DNA of 64,000 bases from positions 8,954,034-9,018,033 of the forward strand of contig CM040429.1 of NCBI GenBank assembly GCA_022702705.1. Direction: 5' to 3'. Position 1 is the stretch's first letter. Every line of letters starts with the position of its first letter. A program made the translations under genes and the position numbers. The DNA is from Papilionanthe hookeriana x Papilionanthe teres (taxonomy: Eukaryota > Streptophyta > Magnoliopsida > Asparagales > Orchidaceae). The notes beneath the pieces were generated by a model that worked only from the letters and a program-made list of their open reading frames with translations, did not search any database and was not told where the DNA came from. Below, piece after piece: positions 35,764 through 45,200 of this stretch.

Positions 35764-37311
35764 TGATCACAGAAAAATTCATTGAGAAATTCATATCTAT
35801 TTTTGATGAAATTGCACTTTAAAGAAATGTATTTTCTTTATTTTATTGCAGGAACGAAGATTTATAAGTGATGGAAGCAAAAAATATGAAATGGAGCAAA
35901 TTTGGATAAAAAAGGAGGAAATTCATGCAAATATAACTACTTCGCGGACGACGAGATCGAGGCCGCCTACGACGAGATCGTGAGGAGAATTTCTGAAGGA
36001 ATTATAACTACCTCGCCGACAGCGAGCCCGAGCTCGCCGACAGCGAGATCGCTAGGTTTGAAGACCTTCTAGAAGCCCCGCTGACGGCGAGGTTGTTTCC
36101 TAGCCGACGAGCTAGTTCAAAATGCATATACATTGAACCTGGGCACTTTTTGAAGAGGTGTTTAAGCACCCCTTGGACCTTTGCCTACCTCTATAAATAG
36201 AGGCTGAATTATAGAGTGTGTGTGTGTCTTTTAAGTCTTCTGTGTGTTCATTTCAAGTATCTTGAGTGTAAGTTTAAGTAAGTTTAGTAAGTTCATTAGT
36301 TTAATTGAGTCTTTGTTTAGTTGTTGTACTTAGAAGGAAAAGTCGAAAGAACTTGAGGAGTACGCTTGGGAGGAAATTAAGATAAGTATCTTTGTTTATT
36401 GTTGTTAACTTTAAATGAAATCCATGCTTTGTTTTATTCCCATGCATTCTGAGTAGTTTTCTTAGTCTTTCTCCTTGTTTATGAAAATTATGCGGATTGA
36501 TGAAATTAAATAAAAGCACCTAATATATCTTAAATAAATTGTGATAATTTTTACTTAAAACTTAATTTACTTTCAATACGACGATTGAGTATTTAAAATA
36601 TGTTGAATTATCAACTATAATAAAAATTACATCCAATATTCGGGAAGTCAAAAGCCTTGGAAGGCGGGTGCGAAATAAATAGGAAAATATTAATTAACGG
36701 GCGTAGAATTGGATATTTTAGTGTGACGGACTAAAATACTCGATTCGATCCTACTTGTTTGAAGTTGAAGTGTAGATGTTAGCCCTCGAGGTGAGGGGAA
36801 CGTGGGAGCTACGAAGTGGCGGCCAGTATCCTCCTCGCTAGCTCGCGATTCGATAATCAAACATAGGATTAGTCGATGTTCTTTGCACTGGACCAAAGGG
36901 TAAAGAATAGGTATGCTCTATGTTGTCACAATACAATTTAAAAAATCTATTTAAATTCATCATTTCACTTAATTTTCTAAAAATAAGGAGAATGATACTT
37001 TTTCTGAATTAATTAAATCAACTTTATTTCAAGCATTAGTTTACTTTAAGTTTACTTTAAGTTTGTTTTTAATTTCAGTCTACTAGATTAGTAAGTAATT
37101 CCTTTAATTTTAGCTAATAACAAATCTGTTAAAAACTTCCCTGTGGGATCGATAACTGGATTCCATTAGAGCCCTGTATTACTTGATACGATACGTATAC
37201 TTGCGTAGAATCCACATTATACATTAAATCATATAACTATATTTAAAGCGGGATTAAGTTTTTGGTGCCGTTACTATTAACTTAAATTGCATACATAAAA
37301 AAAGTGGGTCA
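35764..37311 (+). repeat. Athila 3' LTR
   Basis: 1548 bp partner of 23801-25334. It has one extra GAG-unit insertion in its palindrome cluster (35941-36112) and the same trapped primer-site copy near its end (about 37253-37280). The TATA box CTCTATAAATAGAGG is at about 36190. Confidence 0.93.
35941..36112. repeat. CGCCGACGGCG palindrome cluster 4 (3' LTR)
   Basis: About six units, including one more than in the 5' LTR, partly decayed to GCGGACGACGAG and GCCGACGAG. Confidence 0.7.
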
Positions 37312-38315
37312 GTATTCAAATGTCTATCAAATATTATCCAATTAAGGGGATCTCTCTGGGTTGTCTGATGGAGTGGTCTTAATTCTTATCTTATTTTTTA
37401 AACATCTTGTACTATACTTTAAAAATAGAGCCCTATGGCCTTCATGAAATTGGAGAAATAACTGAGCTTGGAGGAGGATTGAGAAGAGAATGAGCTTAAG
37501 TTTGGTGTTGTGCACCAAAGATCGGATGAATACTTCCCACTCTTGCGGTCACTGGCCACTGCATACCACCACTCACTGAACCCCATTGACCACCATCGGT
37601 GAACCCTTAAATGTTATGGAGTAACAAAGTACATTTCTAAATAACAACCAACATTATGGAGTAGCGAAATACCTTGTTGAACAATGACTAACACTGTAAA
37701 GTAATGAAGCACCTTGTTGAACAATGACCAACGCAATAGAGTAATGAATCACCTTACCGAGCAACAATCAACATTGTAGAGTAACAAAGCACCCTGTCAA
37801 GCAACGAACAAAGTTGCCGAGTGACAAATCACCTTGTTGAATAATGAAAAATGTTTTGAAGTGACAAAGCATTGTGTGGAGTTGCAATCAATATTGTGGA
37901 GTGAAGAAGCACCGTACCGAGTAACATCCCATGTCACAGAGTAGCAGAGCATTCTATGGAGCAAAGCGATATCACAAACTCTGTGCAACAGTGCACTTCA
38001 AATAATATGTACTAAAGTTCTAATAACTAGAACCGCACCTGACCATTGCTGGGCGAGTCCTCTTGTATACGAACAATGTAACTATATGACCTTTTCCTAC
38101 CTATGGGACAAGGACATGTGCATGTACTCATCAAGTCATAGTGGATTATTTCTGATTGGGCTGGGTCTCATGTTTTTTTCTTTCTATTCTTGGTTTTTCA
38201 TGTAAAATTTATGGTGTCTCTACTTATCATCTTTATTCTCTTATTGTGTGATGGATTTTTGTACAATACTAACATACTGAATAATCACTCCTTCTCCAAG
38301 AACCTTCTAGCATGC
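37312..38315 (+). repeat. R1 LTR, copy iv, right part
   Basis: Continues the LTR cut at 23800. A TATA-like TTTAAAAATAGAGCCC lies at about 37428, an ATTGACCACCATCGG stretch near 37585, and then a tandem array of 40-bp units from 37619. It ends near 38315 at a CTTCTAGCA block matching other R1 ends. Position before a gag remnant identifies R1 as a 5' LTR of a plus-strand gypsy element. Confidence 0.7.
37619..37980. repeat. 40-bp tandem array with 20-bp sub-phase in R1 LTR
   Basis: GAGTAACAAAG-type blocks begin at 37619, 37659, 37699, 37739, 37779, 37819, 37859 and 37899, exactly 40 bp apart, with half-units at 20 bp (GAACAATGACCAACATTGTA type), although sequence identity is modest. Confidence 0.85.
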
Positions 38316-38406
38316 GTATGTTCGATGTTATCTATGAGAACTCAAGCTCAACACTTAAGAACATGTGAAAATTACTAAATAGCCACTAAATGCAACACTA
38401 ACAACA

Positions 38407-39310
38407 ATGGAGCATCCCGCTTCAAAACCCACCATTCTAGGGGACAATCATAAAGCCAAGGACATTAAGGCTTTTTCGCTTCCCACAATTGAATGTTATC
38501 CTACCGACAAAGGTGCCTCTAGTCCCTCTTTATAGGATCGAGTGTGTAGGATGAAGGATTCTCAACATGAGATCCTTCAGCTCCTACGTGAGTCTCAACA
38601 TTTGATGCCCACACAACCAATTTAACAACCAACAAATGCCTTGCTTGAGCACATTCGTACAGGGTGACCCCCTTTTAATGGAACACATCCTCTACAAGGC
38701 ACCAAACTCCTCAATATACTAATTTTGTTTCATCAAACCCACAAAGCTGGAAGCGGCGTCTTGTTGACATTTCTATGAACTCGATCTATTATGAGCTATG
38801 AAGTTTAGTTTGGGAAAAATTCCCTTTTGGAGATAAGGATCGCTTCTCAAATTATCACAAATTTCAAGAATTTCCCCCTTGATAGAGGTGGTCCTTCAAA
38901 TCCCCATCTAAGCGTGTTTCAAGCTTCCAAACATTGATTCCTATGAAAGGGTAACTAACCCCTATGAGCATTTTGAGCATTATCAAATCATAATACACAT
39001 TTAGTGTGCCTCTGATTTGCTTCTTTATCAAGTTTTCTTTGCCACTCTCAAGGATTAAACTTGCACCTAGTTCTACTCTCTCCCTTGAGTCGCTATCCAC
39101 ACATTTAATAAGCTTGTCAAACTATTTGTAAAGTAGTTCATATAAAGTAGAAAAATCATCGAAAATTCATCCCATTTACGAAGAATTCACTAAAATGAGG
39201 GTGAGTTGCTCTAAAATGTAAACCACGGCTATAGGAGCAACACGCCATAAAATCCTACTAAAGAAAATTCAAGGATCGATTTTCTTACTTCAACTTCCTC
39301 TTTCTTCTGG
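38407..39310 (+). pseudogene. R1 gypsy element gag remnant
   Basis: From an ATG at 38407 a frame opens MEHPASKPTILGDNHKAKDI and runs to a stop near 38540. Later frames include MKDSQHEILQLLRESQ. At 38930-39120 an interrupted frame reads YEHFEHYQ, then CASDLLLYQVFFATLKD and FYSLP, the hallmark of plant Retrotrans_gag proteins (usual pattern HFxxY, LxxxFxxTLxGxAxxWY). Everything after about 39310 is lost, with no protease or RT detected. This attaches the R1 LTR to a Ty3/gypsy element. Confidence 0.65.
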
Positions 39311-40339
39311 CTTTAACTCTTAAGACATGTTCACAAATGACAATTTATGATTCAACACGTAATTCTTTTTTATTTAAAAAAACTGTATTAACACATAAAT
39401 TTCACATTTTAAACAATTTTAATATTTTGAAAAATATAAATATTATTTTATATATTTTCATTTATATCATTTTAATGATTAAAGCTCTCCCCATTCACTT
39501 CCAAATTCAAAAGGTAACATCAATATGCAAGCGTCTCATAGAGAGGAAGAGTGTGTGTGTGGTGATATGGGGCTACGGGAAGAAAATAGAAAAATTTATA
39601 CTTATTATTATCTTTTTGTTTTAGAATACTAAAAAAAATTTTAGGAATAGAAATTCTACAAAACATGTCAAAGACTCCCAGTCAGCAAGAAAGTCATTCT
39701 ACTAATTTTCAATTTTTTTTGCCAATTTAAAAAATGATAAAAAAAATTTAAGTATGCATTTTAAATTTTTTTCCTAAAATAAGCACTATTTTTTATGTCT
39801 TTTTAAATTATATTCTCTCACATTTTTTAGGTGTAAAATATTATAAAGAACAAAAAAAAATCCAACAATTGTTTAGAAGATATATTCCTTTTCGCATTTT
39901 AAAACTCAACTAAAAATATGCTATATATTATATTATTATATATAATATTTGGAAAAAAATATACTATATATTATAATAATAATCTCTGCACTTAGCTTAG
40001 CCACAATAATCTTGCCATTTTTGTAATATTAGTTATATTAGTTTTTATTTAATTAGGAATATCCATTATAAAGTTATAAGTTTAATTAGGAATATTAATC
40101 TGCATTAATTGGTTTTTCCTTTGCAAATCTATGACCAAATCAAGGGATCTCGTCATTTTACTCATGCCTATATTGAATATTTCAAAGGCAGTCAAAGACG
40201 TGCGGTTCCTGCCACTATACAATTTAACTATATAATTTATAATTATTATATAAATTCATATTCAACTTCCAAATCTCTATCATAAGCTATTTAAAAATAA
40301 TCTTATAAATTAAGTGGGATGACTTTTACAAAATTTTAT

Positions 40340-40560
40340 TTTTTGAATAAGTCATATCGCAGCCAAAAAGCTGGCACCGCACAAGACCCGTTTGTGGCAC
40401 TTATAAGTGCGGTTGTATTTTTGAAAACGCTGTCAAACCGTTTGGTTCACGCATTTTTGAAAACGTCACCACAGCGATTGGATTTTTTACACTACATGTA
40501 GGTCACGGTTCGAACCCTGCGGTCGACCCGCAGGCCACATTTCAAGATAAGCTGTTTATG
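40340..40560. repeat. Possible SINE or small non-autonomous element
   Basis: Contains AGGTCACGGTTCGAACCCTG (about 40499), an RNA polymerase III B-box-like phrase as in tRNA-derived plant SINEs, followed by GCGGTCGACCCGCAGG. GTTTTTGAAAACG-type phrases occur twice upstream. No tRNA fold can be drawn around it, and ends were not found. Confidence 0.3.
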
Positions 40561-40769
40561 CTGAGACGCACAAGCTGTCCTAAATATTCTTTTAGATATG
40601 TGTGGTGTGAATATGTTATTTTCAGTATTTTGAAAAAACGCATGACTGTTAAAACACAGTTTTTCCAAATAGGCCTTTAGTCTCATATTATTAGTTTACA
40701 TTATATAAAGTAAGAAATCAATTAATTTAAATATAAAACTGAAATTCAAATAAGCAGGAATGCTTACTT

Positions 40770-40870
40770 TGTCAGGATTCCGGACGTAGAGGTACGTCCG
40801 GAGTTCAATTAAATCTCGCCACGTGTACCCCATCGCGAAATCGCTGAATAAAATGGGAGAATGTATTATT
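40770..40870. repeat. Hairpin-containing repeat related to the intron-1 MITE
   Basis: TTGTCAGGATTCCGGACGTA, then GAGGTACGTCCGGAGT, forms a stem of TCCGGACGT with ACGTCCGGA. The block resembles the left end of the MITE at 42821-42984 (TATCAGGACACCGGATG, then TGTCCGGAGTCC), so it is probably a partial member of that family. Confidence 0.4.
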
Positions 40871-41112
40871 AATATGTTATTGTGATATAATAACACATAA
40901 TAACATAGGAGTATATTCTCATGTGTTATTATGTGATATTTTAGACTTACAATGATGTTATAATAAAATAATAACACTTAAATAATATAAAATAACACAA
41001 AAAAAATATTTTTCGTGTAATTCCGCGATTTAGAATGCAAACACTTCTTTTGATTGGAGTCGGCGTAATAATTTTTTCATAAACAGTAACTAGCAGTCAA
41101 CTACCTGAACCG

Positions 41113-41120
41113 TATATAGA
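41113..41120 (+). promoter_or_regulatory. Candidate TATA box of the receptor kinase
   Basis: TATATAGA lies 56 bp before the start codon, giving a predicted transcription start near 41145 and a short leader containing CTCCCACTCGACTCCA. Confidence 0.5.
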
Positions 41121-41175
41121 AAAAAATAAGCTCCCACTCGACTCCAAACTTCCATCTTCTCGTGAAGGAAGACCC

Positions 41176-42204
41176 ATGGATTACGTTGACCTCCTCCTCT
41201 CCCTCACAACCACTACCACCATCATCTTCCTCCTCTGCTCACTCCCATCCTCCCACGCCGCAACCTCCTCCATCTCCTCCAACCAACCCCTCGCCGACGG
41301 CCAAACCATCGTATCACCCGGTGGCATCTTCGAGCTCGGCTTCTTCAGCCCCCTCCGCTCCACAAATCGCTACGTCGGAATATGGTACCACATCTTCTCC
41401 AGCAACTCAACCATCGTATGGGTCGCCAATCGCAAAGCGCCTATTTCCGACACCTCCGGCTCGCTCGCCATCGCCGGAGATGGTAATCTCGTGGTTCTCG
41501 ACGGCTCTAAGCACGTCGTGTGGACGTCCGGAGTGTCGATGAGGTCGAGAAACCTGACGGCGACGTTGCTAGATAGTGGAAATCTGGTGCTGAACGATTC
41601 GGAAACCATGGTTTGGGAGAGCTTTGATCATCCGAGTGATACTTACCTTCCTGGTATGAAGATAGGACTTGATCTAATCACGAACGAGAATCATCTGTAT
41701 ACTTCGTGGAGAAGCCAGGATGATCCGTCTCCGGGGAGGTTTACCATTGGGATGAATCCTGATCGGTCGACGCAGATCTTTATATGGGATGACGGCAAGC
41801 CGCGGTGGCGCTCCGGCCGGTGGAACGGACAGGTATGTATGTATGGGGGTAAGAAGGCAGGATACACTTAAAACTCAATTGTGATTAAAAAAATTGAATT
41901 GAATTGGTAAATGCCAATCTTATATTTATGATTTAATTTAATTAAGGTTATACTTTTTTGGTGTCATAGAATTATACATGATTGTATTTCACTTTTAAAA
42001 AGAATTATTTGATGTGATATTAAAGATTTAAATATTATATATGTAAATATCAAATTTGAAGTGATAAATATATAAATAAATGAATTATGTGGTATGTATT
42101 TAAATGCCTCTTTTTAAGAACTGAAAATAAGGGTATTTTGGGGGGCTGCTATAACTTATTAATAAGCTGCTGAAAAATAATTTGTTATTCAAAAAACAGA
42201 GTGG

Positions 42205-42281
<77 letters not shown>

Positions 42282-45200
42282 CGACCTCAACTAGAATGTT
42301 GTCATCGCATCTAATCGATTTATCTTACTGACTGCTTAAAATGTAGTTCTACTCAAACGAACTTGAGTGCGTTATCAAAACTCATCGCACCAAATAAGTT
42401 GCCCCAAACGGGGCTTAAGTTCGCCACGTTGATGATTAGTATAATCGGTATTTAATTAAGCTGAATGTCAACTAGAATTTACTTTTAATAGTTTGGCAAA
42501 AACAGTTAGTTTGAATTACTTGATTTAGGACTGATTTTTGGAGACTATTTCACTGTTTTATTTTTTTCAGTCATCGCGTTCCTATTCGGATTTAATATTT
42601 TTAATTTTTTTTTATCCTAAAAATGTATAACGATAAATCTCATTTTATAATTAGATTAGCCACAGTATAATATTTGTAAAAAAATTTTATATTAACTAAA
42701 AATAAGAATATTATAAGAATAAATACTAAATAAATTATTATTTTTTATTAATAATTATATGTACGCACGTAAATCTTCCTAATTATATTAATACAATAAA
42801 TAGTCACCCTTAAGTGCTCTTATTCTATCAGGACACCGGATGCAAATTTATGTCCGGAGTCCAGTGGATACTTGTCACATGTCAAGTGGGCCGCATTTGA
42901 ATACAGTAGCTGGTAGGTTTTTAGAGTGACAAGTGCTCACTAGATTTTAGACACAAAATTTGCTTCCAGTGTCCCGATAGAATAATTTTCCCACTCTTAG
43001 AGTAGGTTAGTGGGGCTACCTTGATTATTTTGTGTGTGCTACGTATCTCAATATGTTAGTTGACATCCACGGTATAAGACCCCTGAGATCGGAGATTCTA
43101 ATCCTCTCTCGCATAGTTGATCTCAAAGAAACAGTAGTTGAACTGTTAGGTGAATGAGGAATAGCTGGAGGCAAGAATTCAACTATATTAACCAACTTAT
43201 CTGCATCTTCTTCAAATATCTTTCACTAACAAACAGAGCAAGCTGTCTCCCACTCGACTCCACTTCACATTAAGCCCAAATTTAACATCCCACATGAATT
43301 TACTAGCTGCGTCTGAATATAAAAATACAGCGTTAAAACTCAGTCACTTAAATCCTTTCCGTAAATCTTAACCAGATATTCATAGGGGTAGAAGGCATGG
43401 TGCCGGAGTACATCTATGGCTTCCGTCTAAACAACTTCGTCTCAGACAACCTCATGTACTTCTACTACAGCCCCATCAACAGCATGCCGCAGCGCTTCGT
43501 CCTAGCCGCCGACGGCATGGAGAGGCAATACGAATGGCAATATAACTCCAGCGCATGGCAACAGATCTGGTCTCAGCCGCGCACACAATGCGAACTTTAC
43601 AACAGGTGCGGCAATAACGCCACCTGCACCAACCGTGAGAACGGCACCCACTCGCCGATATGCGAGTGCCTCAAAGGCTTCGTGAAAGCTCCGGAAGGGT
43701 GCGTGAGAAGAACGCCGCTGCAGTGTGAGCGGAATGGGAGCGCCGGAGAAGGAGAGAAGGATGGGTTTTATTACATGGGGGGAGTCAATTTGCCGGATTT
43801 GTCTGATTGGGATGAGATTCCGCAGAATGTGGAGAGGTGCGAGGAGTCCTGCTTGATGAATTGCTCCTGTAAAGCTTATAGCTTTGTGACTGGGATTGGG
43901 TGCTTGAAGTGGGTGGGGGAATTTGTGGATATTCATATCTTTTCTGTTGGGGGCAATGATTTTTATCTCAAGCTTGCTGGTTCGGAGCTTGCTGGTGAGT
44001 GAATCTTCTCTGTTAATCAAAAATTAATTTTGATTTTAAGTAAGATGTTTAAGGCCTTTTTGCTGTTAAGTTCTCTTAATATGCTATAAAGTATAGTCAT
44101 TTTTGTTGTCTTTGTAGATAAGAAGGCAAAAATTCCTGTGTTTCTGGTATTGGTTATAGGCATACCCTCTCTGTTTGCACTAGGATGCATTTGCTTGCTG
44201 TGGATGCTACGGAGAAAAATTAGAGGCAAGTATTATTGACATTAAAATAATTAACATGATTAACTGTATCTCATTGCCGTCTAATCTCCTTAATTAATTA
44301 ACCAGCTTTCTTCAGGAGACAAAGGAAACAGCAAGAGGTATCAGTGACTCCTACTACAGAATTCACAGGCGCTCTTGTGATTGAGGGGGATGGAAGTAAT
44401 GGGAAGCGCTCAGAATCCACAATATTTAGCTTTGATACTGTTGCGGAGGCAACAGGCAACTTCTCCAATTCTAATTTTCTTGGCGAAGGAGGATTTGGCC
44501 CAGTCTATAAGGTGATCAATAACTCTTGCACTACCTCAGTTATTGAGACTGCAATATTTTTCATATCCGCAAAGTTCGCAATACTTGTTATATCTCCATC
44601 ATTAGACACGAATCTCGAAATATAATATTCAAATCTTAATAAAAATTCATCCATAAGTTCGATTTCAGTAAACTTAAAATTAAACTGACCGATTCGACAA
44701 AAAGAACCAATTGTTACAAAAATTAGTCATATTCGAATCAAATCAAGCTCAGAACAAGCTATTAAACCACCTTTGAAGGTTTTCCGGTCATACTTAGAAT
44801 GTTAAACGAATGGCGAATCTAGTAAGCCTATACTCGAATCGAGCGTCTCAACAAGACGAATCCAATGAGCCCAAGATTGCTCAATTCAGACGTTGCTCAG
44901 GCATTCAAATATCAATCAAACGCCGTCTGATTAATGATAGCCCTCCGGACCGCCCGTGATTAGCATTCATTGCATCTATAACACTATAAAGAGAACCCCA
45001 CCCCTGACGTGAGAGGAGGTTGGAAGCTTGAGAAAAAAATTAAAGCTTTGAGAAGGAGCTGAAGTTTAGCACCACCTCTATTATCGTCGATCGCTGCTAG
45101 CCGCTGTCGACCACCGTCGATCACCATTGACCACCACCTACCGCCGTTGAAGCTCATCTCATTATCAACCACTACTGATCGCCGTCGATCAGCCGACTAT

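Larger units (their letters stand above)
23801..37311 (+). mobile_element. Athila-lineage Ty3/gypsy retrotransposon inserted in an R1 LTR
   Basis: A 13.5-kb element. LTRs are 23801-25334 (1534 bp) and 35764-37311 (1548 bp), both starting TGATCACAG and ending GTGGGTCA, with target duplication GTATT at 23796-23800 and 37312-37316. The primer site is Asp-tRNA-like and the polypurine tract precedes the right LTR. Order is gag, protease, RT, RNase H, integrase, then two envelope-like regions. This order, the primer type and the extra region after integrase identify the Athila lineage. All frames are interrupted. LTR similarity is high, so insertion is relatively recent compared with the R1 LTR it split. 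Confidence 0.93.
39311..41100. other. Gene-free AT-rich stretch upstream of the receptor kinase
   Basis: No coding signal. It holds a possible SINE-like piece and a short GC-rich hairpin, listed separately, and AT-rich palindromes such as the TATATTATAAT pairs near 39920-39970. Confidence 0.5.
41833..43375 (+). other. Intron 1 of the receptor kinase, laden with repeats
   Basis: 1543 bp, donor CAG|GTATGT and acceptor AACCAG|ATA, phase 0. It separates the lectin domain from the S-locus glycoprotein domain at WNGQ|IFIG, a join that reads continuously like other family members. It contains M1-like sequence (about 41985-42115), a (TA)n tract, a TA-flanked MITE and a block at 43243-43265 repeating the gene's own leader phrase CTCCCACTCGACTCCA. 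Failure to splice would end the protein after 231 residues. Confidence 0.8.

Noticed and set aside
40495..40540. tRNA gene suggested by GGTTCGAACCC
   Set aside because: The flanking bases do not pair into a T-arm and no anticodon or acceptor stem is present. At most a SINE B-box.
41162..41609. Long frames overlapping the first receptor kinase exon in other phases and on the other strand
   Set aside because: Shadows of the real exon, whose protein is clearly S-domain kinase sequence.
43502..44020. 172-codon minus-strand frame
   Set aside because: Antisense shadow of receptor kinase exon 2.
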